From Flavobacteriia bacterium (lineage in GTDB: Bacteria > Bacteroidota > Bacteroidia > Flavobacteriales_D > Crocinitomicaceae): 38,335 nt of DNA. The translations under genes were made by a program, and so were the position numbers. This document shows positions 7,117-14,523 of the stretch, in pieces. The stretch covers positions 1 through 38,335 of the forward strand of contig CANGOA010000009.1 of assembly GCA_947455255.1 (NCBI GenBank). The letters run 5' to 3'. Below the pieces are notes generated by a model, which had not been told where the DNA came from, searched no databases, and saw only the letters and a program-made list of their open reading frames with translations. Within the stretch, counting starts at the first letter, position 1, and the number at the start of each line of letters is the position of its first letter.

Positions 7117-8487
7117 TTATTTTCCAAATAATTCTCGATCCCTAAGATCCATTTGTTCTAACCACTTCAAAAACGACTCAAAAAACATATCACCTTTGAT
7201 TTTATAGCCAGTTGCCGTAAAATGTACTAAGTCATGTCGCATTAATCCGTAATTATACCAAGTAGTAGAAGCACCTAATTCGCCCATTATACCATACATA
7301 TCCCAAACAACACCTTCATACTTTTGTGCTAATTCACGTATCATTTCACGTTCACGTGCTACATTACGATTGAGGTATTTCTTTTTGAAATGTGCATCAT
7401 TTGGTACAGTCAATAAAATAGCGCAGTTAGGATTCACCCGTAATACTAATTGAATTAATGAATCTAAATTAGCTTTAAATACTTCAGGTTTAAAATCCTT
7501 ATATAATACATTTGCATCGTTAGTTCCTACAGAAAACGCAAAAAAATCAGGTGGTAACTCTCGTAATTGTTCTTCAAATAATTTATTAGCTAAATGTGTG
7601 GGTAAAGATGCACCATTAACACCAATGGTAGTATACGAAATTCCTGGTTCATTATTAGATAATTGAAAACCTAATAACCTAAATTTATAAGTATCTTGAC
7701 TCTGTTTAGTTAATTTCATGTGAAATTCCTCCAAATTTTTATCGAAGTGAATATCTGTATAACCTACATTAACGTTAGTTTGAACCCTTATTACAAAAGT
7801 GTCGTTTTCAACAAAAGAAAAAGTATAAGGAAATGCACCTTTATTATGATATACTCGTACTCTATCAAACACAGGCTTAACACGCGTCTTTTTATATCGA
7901 AATTTAATGTCAATGATTGAATCTGTAGTTTCAAGTACCATTCCTAATAATCCATATTCAAGAGAATCAGGTCTATCTAAAGTACTGCGATAACTTGTCC
8001 ACTTATTTGGAGATCGAAAACTATAATTTCTAGGATTATTCGTCTTTGCTAAATCAAATGGGAAAATCCAACCTCTTTCTCCAGGTAATCCTTTCCAATT
8101 TGTCTGTAAAAGCGTACGCATTTCATGAGTATAAACATCGGCTTGTAAATGAGATCCTCCAATATGGTAAAAGTTTAATTTTCGATCTTTAAAACGTACC
8201 ATTTGTTTAATGTCGAAATACAATTTTTCAAAATTTGGACTACGTTTTGTATAAAATTGGTAATGATTTCGATCTAAACGAATAAAAGGATAAGTAGCAG
8301 CTAGAGAAGAATCAATTATTCCAAAAAATTTTCGGTTTTTATATTCATTTAAATAGACATGATCTTTAACATTCTCTTTTTGTTCCTCCGTACAGCTTTG
8401 TATACAAATAGACAAAAGTAATCCAATCACAATAATACTGCGATGTAAAAAACATAATCGTAAAAGGAAATGTATATGCTTCATCAA
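7117..8487 (-). CDS. SGNH/GDSL-family hydrolase, lipoprotein
   Basis: A 456-residue protein. The N-terminus carries a hydrophobic stretch ending in a Cys at residue 32 (CIQSC), a plausible lipoprotein signal. SGNH blocks are in the expected order: GGSHLQAD at 110-117 with nucleophile Ser112, GVNGAS at 289-294, GTNDAN at 321-326 with the block III Asn, and HDLVHFT at 418-424 with the catalytic Asp419/His422. About 170 residues between blocks I and II (a beta-type region) are an insertion relative to compact GDSL esterases, resembling the extra domain of cell-envelope acyl or peptidoglycan O-acetyl esterases. The substrate is unknown. A VanZ-like gene lies 30 bases upstream on the same strand and is likely cotranscribed. 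Confidence 0.85.
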   Translation of the reverse strand: MMKHIHFLLRLCFLHRSIIVIGLLLSICIQSCTEEQKENVKDHVYLNEYKNRKFFGIIDSSLAATYPFIRLDRNHYQFYTKRSPNFEKLYFDIKQMVRFKDRKLNFYHIGGSHLQADVYTHEMRTLLQTNWKGLPGERGWIFPFDLAKTNNPRNYSFRSPNKWTSYRSTLDRPDSLEYGLLGMVLETTDSIIDIKFRYKKTRVKPVFDRVRVYHNKGAFPYTFSFVENDTFVIRVQTNVNVGYTDIHFDKNLEEFHMKLTKQSQDTYKFRLLGFQLSNNEPGISYTTIGVNGASLPTHLANKLFEEQLRELPPDFFAFSVGTNDANVLYKDFKPEVFKANLDSLIQLVLRVNPNCAILLTVPNDAHFKKKYLNRNVAREREMIRELAQKYEGVVWDMYGIMGELGASTTWYNYGLMRHDLVHFTATGYKIKGDMFFESFLKWLEQMDLRDRELFGK

Positions 8488-8517
8488 CTTTTGTTTAACG
8501 AGAAGTTTTAAAAAAAG

Positions 8518-8901
8518 TTACGCATCTAATAATGGAACTAAATTCATTCGTTGTGCTAATTTAAAAAGTAAAAAACTGAGAGTAATCCCGAAGCAATTGG
8601 CGTAAAAATCATAGATACTCGCATTACGATAGGGAATAAATAAATGTAAAGATTCACAAAATGCTGCAAACGAATATCCAATTATTAACGATTTTAAAGT
8701 CTTTAAAGTAATTTGACCCAAAAAGCAAAGAAACATAAATGGTAAAAAAATCAAACTATGTACAATATGATCCGATCGAAAACCAAAATATACGTCTGTT
8801 AATTTGATAGTGCCATTTAGAGGTAGTACAAGTAAGATAATAATACAACTAATATAAAAGTAGAAGAGTTTTTTATATATAACACCTGTGAATTTTATCA
8901 T
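8518..8901 (-). CDS. VanZ-like family membrane protein
   Basis: A 127-residue protein with four hydrophobic segments (about 11-29, 47-62, 68-84 and 98-115). The VanZ family pattern is visible: SDHIVHSL at 43-50, corresponding to DKxxHxxxF, and ESLHLFIPYRNASIYDFYAN at 83-102, corresponding to ExxQxFxPxRxxsxxDxxaN, with Glu83, Arg92, Asp98 and Asn102. Distant relatives affect glycopeptide resistance, but most VanZ-like proteins have no known role. The start codon lies just 10 bases beyond the U-tract of the usp terminator. Cotranscribed with the SGNH hydrolase downstream, it may work at the envelope; that is inference. Confidence 0.8.
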   Translation of the reverse strand: MIKFTGVIYKKLFYFYISCIIILLVLPLNGTIKLTDVYFGFRSDHIVHSLIFLPFMFLCFLGQITLKTLKSLIIGYSFAAFCESLHLFIPYRNASIYDFYANCFGITLSFLLFKLAQRMNLVPLLDA

Positions 8902-8910
8902 TTCTTTTTA

Positions 8911-8947
8911 TGTAAAAAAACAAAAGGCTACCAAATTGATAGCCTTT
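8911..8947 (-). terminator. Rho-independent terminator of the usp gene
   Basis: Stem arms aaaggcta (8923-8930) and tagccttt (8940-8947) with a 9-base loop. On the minus strand the stem is followed by ttgttttttt (8920-8911). It sits 20 bases after the usp stop and just 10 bases before the VanZ start. Confidence 0.85.
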
Positions 8948-8966
8948 CGAATTATTAATTTATATT

Positions 8967-9779
8967 TTATCCTAATGAAAAAGCAGAAATATTTTTCTTA
9001 GGGTTTAAAATCAAGATTGGAATGTTTGCTTCATTTGTAATCAAATATTCTTCTGGATTTGAAATTAATCCTGAAAGGATATTTCCTCTGTTTAAATTCA
9101 TAATGGTAATCAAATCTGCATCTACAGACTCTGCATGCTTTAATACTTCTTTTTCGAAATTTTTTGGATTTAAGAAAGAGATATCATAACTAATTCCTTT
9201 TTCACCTAAAAACTTTTGAGCAAATTTGATATTTACTTTAATTTGAGAACGGAAGATATCATCTGTTTCATCTGGAATAACTACGTGAACTTTTGAATTA
9301 AAATATTGAGCAATATTTGCTACATATCCTAATTTTTGTTTTGTTTCAGCATTTAAATCCAACGGAACTACGATTGAATCGTAACCAGTTTCACCAATTT
9401 CTTTCTGTTGAACAACAATAAATGGAACTTCAGAGTGCGTAATAACTTTCAATGCATGTGAACCTGTAATTTGTTGCCATCCTTTAACTCCATGAGTTCC
9501 CATAAAAATTAATTCAGCATGATGCTCTGCAGCAAAATCACCGATATCTTCAAAAATATTTCCAACTCTTACAGATGGAACTAATTCAACATCTGAATTT
9601 TTATCTAAAATAACTTTTTTCAATTGTGCTTCAGCAGCATCAATCTCTTTCAATTTACCAACAACGTGCAACAAATAAATACGAGCATTTACAATTTTTG
9701 CGGTTGCGATTGCATGATTCAGAGCATTATCTGCAACTGGTGTGAAGTCATGAGGTACAACAAATACTTTATGATTCAT
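8967..9779 (-). CDS. Universal stress protein with two Usp domains
   Basis: A 270-residue cytoplasmic protein of two UspA domains in tandem. Domain 1 (about 1-130) has the ATP-binding pattern GxxGxxG(N)xGS as GTHGVKG followed by TGSHA near residues 94-108, and PHDFTPVADNALNHA at its N-terminus. Domain 2 (about 134-262) keeps the fold (SIVVPLDLNAETKQKLGYVA) but its loop reads NRGNILSGLISNPEE and lacks the Gly-Ser pattern, so only domain 1 looks nucleotide-binding. Two-domain Usp proteins are common in Bacteroidota and are usually induced under stress or growth arrest. It has its own promoter candidate and terminator, so it is monocistronic. Confidence 0.93.
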   Translation of the reverse strand: MNHKVFVVPHDFTPVADNALNHAIATAKIVNARIYLLHVVGKLKEIDAAEAQLKKVILDKNSDVELVPSVRVGNIFEDIGDFAAEHHAELIFMGTHGVKGWQQITGSHALKVITHSEVPFIVVQQKEIGETGYDSIVVPLDLNAETKQKLGYVANIAQYFNSKVHVVIPDETDDIFRSQIKVNIKFAQKFLGEKGISYDISFLNPKNFEKEVLKHAESVDADLITIMNLNRGNILSGLISNPEEYLITNEANIPILILNPKKNISAFSLG

Positions 9780-9820
9780 ATTGTTTAATATTTAATAAGT
9801 TATGTTTTCAAAAACTGATA

Positions 9821-9828
9821 CAAAAGTA
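9821..9828 (-). promoter_or_regulatory. Candidate -7 box of the usp gene
   Basis: On the minus strand the sequence is TACTTTTG, a full match to TAnnTTTG, 41 bases before the usp ATG. No exact TTG is seen at -33 (gttat instead). The 9780-9993 region between the divergent usp and GH3 genes otherwise holds nothing I recognise. Confidence 0.5.
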
Positions 9829-9993
9829 GTCAATTCGCTTATTATATAACGCACTTTTAATGTAAAAGTTGTGCGATTTTTTTAAAAAGTATGAAAATTA
9901 ATCTCTATAAACGATTTCTTAATTCATGCTTAATGTTCAAATGTGTTTTTAGCATGACTTTTGGTATCACTTGAGTTACTAAAAATAGAGGAT

Positions 9994-11511
9994 ATGAAAT
10001 TTGTTGGAAGATTAGTAAAACAAACCGCAAAAATTGAATATAAACGAAGTTTAAAAAAAGACTTGTCATTTGGTTTACAGATAGATACTTTATTAAAATT
10101 AATTAAAACAGCAAAGAAAACGAGTTTAGGCAAGTCTTATGGGTTTTCTGAAATGTTGAATAACTCAGGAGTCATTGAAAGTTTTCAAAGTAAAGTGCCT
10201 ATCCAAAATTACGAAGAGTTTTATTCCTCTTGGTTGAATCAAACAGTGGAAGGAAAAAAGAATGTCATTTGGCCAGGAAAAATTAATCACTTCGCCTTAT
10301 CGTCGGGTACAACCGGTTCGCCAAGTAAACAACTCCCGATTACCAAACAGATGATTAAGTCGTTTCAAAAAACCAGTTTGAAACAAATAGTTACACTTTG
10401 TCAGTTGGATTTACCTACGGAGTTTTACCAAAAACAAGTATTAGTTGTTGGTGGAGCATCTAAACTAACCAAAATAGGTAAACGTTATGAAGGAGATTTA
10501 AGTGGAATTCTAAAAAAGCACACGAAAAAGATCGCAACTCCATTTACCAAACCTTCTAAACGAATCAGTGATATCAAGGATTGGAACAAAAAACTAGAGC
10601 AAATTGTGAAAGAAGCGCCAACGTGGGATATTGGTATTATTGCTGGGATTCCAAGTTGGTGTGTATTGGTGATGGAGGAAGTTGTAAAAAAATACGAACT
10701 GAATTCTATTCATGATATGTGGCCTAATTTGAAAGTGTATATCCATGGTGGAATTTTTATTGAGCCTTATGAAAAACGATTGGAAAAAGTGTGTGGGAAA
10801 CCACTTTATCAATTTGACACGTATTTGGCTAGTGAAGGATATTTCGCTTACCAATTGGATGAAAAAGAAAAAGTGATGCGCTTATTGATTGATAATGGTG
10901 TTTTCTTTGAATTCATTCCTTTTAATTCCAATTATTTTGACCCGGAAGGAAACTTGATAGATAGTTATAAAGCCTACACTTTGCAAGATGTGGAAGAAGG
11001 GATGGACTATGCTATGGTAATCACTACCAATGCAGGTTTATGGAGATATCAATTGGGAGATACGATTCGTTTTACGAATGTTGCTAAACGAGAAATTAAA
11101 ATTACAGGCAGAACGAAACAATATTTGTCGTTGGCAGGTGAACATTTATCCTTAGATAATATTCGGGTAGCCTTAACAAATGTAAGTCATGAACTCAATG
11201 TGGTTATAGAAGAATTTACAGTCTTTGCAAATGAAGAGTCTTCCAATCATACGTGGTATATAGGAACAGACAAGCATATAGACACTAAAACGATGCAGCA
11301 ATCCATTGACAAACAATTGTCCTTGTTGAATGACGACTATAAATCAGCTCGAAAAAACACACTTAAAGCTCCAAATATTCAATTGATTTCAAGTGATTTA
11401 TTTTATAAATATTTAGCAAGTGTTGGAAAATTGGGTGCGCAAAATAAATTTCCGAGAATATTAAGAAAAGAACAAAAAATTAATTGGTTAGAATTTCTTA
11501 AAAACAACTGA
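9994..11511 (+). CDS. GH3 (auxin-responsive promoter) family adenylate-forming protein
   Basis: A 505-residue protein of the ANL/GH3 superfamily; plant members adenylate jasmonate or auxin and conjugate them to amino acids. Visible motifs are the phosphate loop SSGTTGSPSK starting at residue 103, YLASEGYFAYQ in the middle, the YRYxxGD-like WRYQLGDTIRF, and TGRTKQYLSLAGEHLS, which contains the hinge and the start of the C-terminal lid. All steps for acyl-adenylate formation look intact. The substrate in bacteria is unknown. I chose the ATG at 9994 (preceded by agagga) over an in-frame TTG at 9961. It stands alone, divergent from usp, with purM 51 bases downstream. Confidence 0.88.
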   Translation: MKFVGRLVKQTAKIEYKRSLKKDLSFGLQIDTLLKLIKTAKKTSLGKSYGFSEMLNNSGVIESFQSKVPIQNYEEFYSSWLNQTVEGKKNVIWPGKINHFALSSGTTGSPSKQLPITKQMIKSFQKTSLKQIVTLCQLDLPTEFYQKQVLVVGGASKLTKIGKRYEGDLSGILKKHTKKIATPFTKPSKRISDIKDWNKKLEQIVKEAPTWDIGIIAGIPSWCVLVMEEVVKKYELNSIHDMWPNLKVYIHGGIFIEPYEKRLEKVCGKPLYQFDTYLASEGYFAYQLDEKEKVMRLLIDNGVFFEFIPFNSNYFDPEGNLIDSYKAYTLQDVEEGMDYAMVITTNAGLWRYQLGDTIRFTNVAKREIKITGRTKQYLSLAGEHLSLDNIRVALTNVSHELNVVIEEFTVFANEESSNHTWYIGTDKHIDTKTMQQSIDKQLSLLNDDYKSARKNTLKAPNIQLISSDLFYKYLASVGKLGAQNKFPRILRKEQKINWLEFLKNN

Positions 11512-11538
11512 TTTTCCTCGCTACTCGCCACTTTTTAT

Positions 11539-11546
11539 TAATTTTG
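11539..11546 (+). promoter_or_regulatory. Candidate -7 box of the purM-prfA operon
   Basis: TAATTTTG fits TAnnTTTG and lies 16 bases before the purM ATG. A TTT rather than TTG is found near -33. It suggests purM is transcribed separately from the GH3 gene. Confidence 0.45.
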
Positions 11547-11562
11547 TGTTTTTCTATTCGTT

Positions 11563-12729
11563 ATGTCAGATACAAGATACAATTTACGTGGTGTTTCCGC
11601 TGGAAAAGAGGATGTTCACAACGCTATCAAAAAAGTAGATAAAGGATTATTTCCTCAAGCATTTTGCAAAATCGTTCCAGATACTTTAACTGGGGACGAA
11701 GATTACTGTGTGGTTATGCATGCTGATGGTGCTGGGACAAAATCTTCCTTGGCATATATGTATTGGAAAGAAACTGGTGATTTATCTGTTTGGAAAGGAA
11801 TTGCTCAAGATGCATTGATCATGAACATTGATGATTTATTGTGTGTTGGAGCTGTGGATAATATCTTGCTTTCATCCACAATTGGAAGAAATAAAAACTT
11901 GGTTACTGGTGAAGTTATTTCTGCTATCATAAATGGTACGGAAGAATTATTAACTGAATTAAGAAATCAAGGGATTGGAATTAATTCTACAGGAGGAGAG
12001 ACTGCGGATGTAGGAGATTTGGTTAGAACACTGATTGTAGATTCTACGGTTGTTTGTCGTATGAAACGTTCCGAAGTAATCTCAAACCATAACATTCAAG
12101 ATGGAGATGTAATCATTGGATTAGCTTCTTTTGGTCAAGCAACTTACGAAACATCCTACAATGGTGGAATGGGTAGTAACGGATTGACATCTGCTCGTCA
12201 CGATGTATTCTGCAAAGAATTAGCTGCAAAATATCCTGAAAGTTTTGATCCATCCGTTCCTGATGAACTAGTATATTCTGGAAAATATAGTTTAACAGAC
12301 ACCGTTGAAGGTAGCCCAATCAATGCAGGTCAATTAGTTCTTTCTCCTACAAGAACGTATGCGCCAATTATCAAAAAAATATTGGATAATCATCGTGCAG
12401 ATATTCATGGTATGGTTCACTGCAGTGGAGGTGCACAAACAAAGGTTTTACATTTCGTTGATAACGTTCATGTAATTAAAGACAATTTATTTGACGTTCC
12501 ACCATTGTTCAAAACCATACAAGAAGAATCGAACACAGAATGGAAAGAAATGTACAAAGTGTTTAACATGGGTCACCGTATGGAAATCTATGTTCCACAG
12601 GCTATTGCTGCAGAAATCATTGCTATATCTGAATCTTTTAACGTACCTGCAAAAATTGTTGGTCGCGTAGAAAAACACGTTGGCAAAAAATTAACAATCA
12701 CTTCCGAATTTGGAGAATTCATTTACTAA
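11563..12729 (+). CDS. purM: Phosphoribosylformylglycinamidine cyclo-ligase (AIR synthetase), Bacteroidota form
   Basis: PurM-fold enzyme closing the imidazole ring of FGAM with ATP to give AIR, the fifth step of de novo purine synthesis. Its 388 residues are longer than the ~345 of E. coli PurM, as usual for the Bacteroidota form. Motifs are the N-terminal RGVSAGKEDVHNAI, the substrate/ATP-site HADGAGTKSSLA, the metal-binding QDALIMNIDDLLCVGA, the GGETADVGD loop, and HGMVHCSGGAQTK with MGHRMEIYV in the C-terminal domain. Some databases call this form AIR synthase-related, so the assignment as the pathway enzyme rests on family and on purQ, purD and purH elsewhere in this window. prfA follows after 6 bases. 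Confidence 0.88.
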   Translation: MSDTRYNLRGVSAGKEDVHNAIKKVDKGLFPQAFCKIVPDTLTGDEDYCVVMHADGAGTKSSLAYMYWKETGDLSVWKGIAQDALIMNIDDLLCVGAVDNILLSSTIGRNKNLVTGEVISAIINGTEELLTELRNQGIGINSTGGETADVGDLVRTLIVDSTVVCRMKRSEVISNHNIQDGDVIIGLASFGQATYETSYNGGMGSNGLTSARHDVFCKELAAKYPESFDPSVPDELVYSGKYSLTDTVEGSPINAGQLVLSPTRTYAPIIKKILDNHRADIHGMVHCSGGAQTKVLHFVDNVHVIKDNLFDVPPLFKTIQEESNTEWKEMYKVFNMGHRMEIYVPQAIAAEIIAISESFNVPAKIVGRVEKHVGKKLTITSEFGEFIY

Positions 12730-12735
12730 ACATAG

Positions 12736-13815
12736 ATGCAAGATTTATTAAAAAAATTAGAAGCGATTGAATATCGTTTTACTGAAGTTGGAACCTTAAT
12801 TGTCGATCCAGATATTATCTCGGATATGGACCGTTATGTGAAACTAAACAAAGAATACAAAGAATTAGAGGAGGTTGTTACAGCCTACAAAAAATACAAA
12901 AACATCATCGATAATCTTCAAAGTTCGAAAGAGCTTCTTGCGATAGAAGAAGATCCTGAAATGCGCGAAATGGCAAAGATGGAAATTGATGCTTTGGAAA
13001 ACATTCGTCCAAGTTTGGAGGAAGACCTTAAATTGTTGTTAATCCCGAAAGATCCGGAGGACAACAAAAATGCCATCATGGAACTTCGTGCTGGTACCGG
13101 TGGAGATGAAGCTTGTATTTTCGTGGAAGATTGTTTCCGTATGTACACGCTTTTCTTCAAAGAAATGGGTTGGCATTATGAAATTTTGAATTCACAAGAA
13201 GGTGGAACAAAAGGGATTAAAGAGATTTCCTTAGAAATTTCTGGAGATGGAATTTATGGTATGTTGAAATTTGAATCGGGTGTACACCGAGTACAACGTA
13301 TTCCTGAAACGGAATCGCAAGGTCGTGTGCATACTTCTGCAATAACGGTCGCAATTTTACCTGAAGCGGAAGAAGTAGATTTTGAATTAGATATGGGCGA
13401 TGTACGTAAAGATACGTTCAGAGCATCTGGAGCGGGTGGTCAGCACATTAATAAGACGGAGTCCGCAATTCGTTTGACACACATTCCTACAAATACCGTA
13501 GTAGAGTGTCAGGATGGTCGTTCACAACACAAAAACTTAGCCATGGCGATTTCTGTATTGCGTTCACGTCTTTACCAAAAAGAATTGGATCGTGTGCATG
13601 AAGAACGCGCAGCTAAACGTAAAACGTTGGTTTCTACTGGGGATAGATCGGCTAAAATTAGAACCTATAATTATCCTCAGGGACGAATTACAGACCATAG
13701 AATTAACAAAACGATTTACAACCTTTCCGCTTTCATGAATGGAGATATTAAGGATATGATTGATTCTTTGAAAATGGCAGAGAATGCAGAACGTATGAGA
13801 GGGGAAGCGGAATAA
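12736..13815 (+). CDS. prfA: Peptide chain release factor 1
   Basis: Class I release factor that reads UAG and UAA and triggers peptidyl-tRNA hydrolysis on the ribosome. Its 359 residues match the E. coli length of 360. The GGQ motif is at 234-236 in SGAGGQHINKTESA; its Gln is normally methylated by PrmC. The stop-codon tripeptide PxT appears as Pro190-Glu191-Thr192 in VQRIPETESQGRVHTSA. The MELRAGTGGDEA segment and the C-terminal YNYPQGRITDHR are also typical. It is not RF2: there is no SPF tripeptide and no programmed frameshift site. The 6-base gap to purM indicates cotranscription. Confidence 0.96.
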   Translation: MQDLLKKLEAIEYRFTEVGTLIVDPDIISDMDRYVKLNKEYKELEEVVTAYKKYKNIIDNLQSSKELLAIEEDPEMREMAKMEIDALENIRPSLEEDLKLLLIPKDPEDNKNAIMELRAGTGGDEACIFVEDCFRMYTLFFKEMGWHYEILNSQEGGTKGIKEISLEISGDGIYGMLKFESGVHRVQRIPETESQGRVHTSAITVAILPEAEEVDFELDMGDVRKDTFRASGAGGQHINKTESAIRLTHIPTNTVVECQDGRSQHKNLAMAISVLRSRLYQKELDRVHEERAAKRKTLVSTGDRSAKIRTYNYPQGRITDHRINKTIYNLSAFMNGDIKDMIDSLKMAENAERMRGEAE

Positions 13816-13851
13816 TAAAAAAGGTAAGAGTTACGAGTTACGAGTGAAGGT

Positions 13852-14514
13852 ATGAAGTATTTAGTTTTTTTATTGGTTTTTTTGTCGTTGACTTCCTGCG
13901 TGGAGATCATCGATGATTTGACGTTTAAAAGCGATGGTTCAGGAACTTTTAAGTATACAGTTAATTTAAGTGCAAGTAAAGTGAAGGTTAATTCAATTTT
14001 AGCACTAGATAGTTTGGATGGAAAAAAGATACCTTCCATACAAGAAATCAAGGATAAAATTGCAAAGTACAAAGAGATAATCTCTCAAAAAGAAGGTATA
14101 TCCAACGTAAAAGTGGAAACAGATTTTACCAACTTTATTCTGAAAATTCAATGTGATTTTACTTCCATAATTGCCTTGCAAAAAGCCGTAAAAGAAATTG
14201 TCCTGGATGAAAGTAAAAACAAGAAGGAAATAGAATCTTATTGGTTAACCTGGGAAGGAAATCGATTAAATAGATCTGTACCTTCAATTACCGGAGATTT
14301 AACTTCACGCTTAAAAAAAGAGGACATTGAAGGCTTAAAAAAAGGAAATTACATGTCCATTACACGATTTGATAGACCCATTGAAAAATGTGAAAACACA
14401 TCAAGCTTAATTTCAGCTAATAAAATGGCCGTAATGTTGAAAATTTCTCCTTACGCTTTGATACAAAATTTGAACTTGCTTGAAAATAATATATTGTTGA
14501 GCGAGAAAAAATAG
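13852..14514 (+). CDS. Lipoprotein of unknown function
   Basis: A 220-residue protein with a signal peptide and the lipobox LTSC (Cys16). The following CVEIIDDLTFKSDGSGTFKYTVNLS looks like the first strands of a beta-rich domain similar in style to other Bacteroidota outer-membrane lipoproteins in which DGSG is a tight turn. The middle (about 55-85) is Lys-rich and probably helical. No enzymatic motif is seen. It starts 36 bases after prfA and is followed 9 bases later by a large secreted protein and then by a third gene, so the three probably form a unit. Confidence 0.7.
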   Translation: MKYLVFLLVFLSLTSCVEIIDDLTFKSDGSGTFKYTVNLSASKVKVNSILALDSLDGKKIPSIQEIKDKIAKYKEIISQKEGISNVKVETDFTNFILKIQCDFTSIIALQKAVKEIVLDESKNKKEIESYWLTWEGNRLNRSVPSITGDLTSRLKKEDIEGLKKGNYMSITRFDRPIEKCENTSSLISANKMAVMLKISPYALIQNLNLLENNILLSEKK

Positions 14515-14523
14515 CTTTTACCT

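Noticed and set aside
9961-9993. TTG start for the GH3 protein adding 11 residues
   Set aside because: ATG at 9994 has a purine-rich sequence before it and begins with the expected N-terminus; the added residues do not look like family sequence.
13828-13845. Tandem 7-base repeat GAGTTAC x2.6 after prfA, possible attachment site or slippage repeat
   Set aside because: Too short, no partner copy in the window and no mobile genes nearby.
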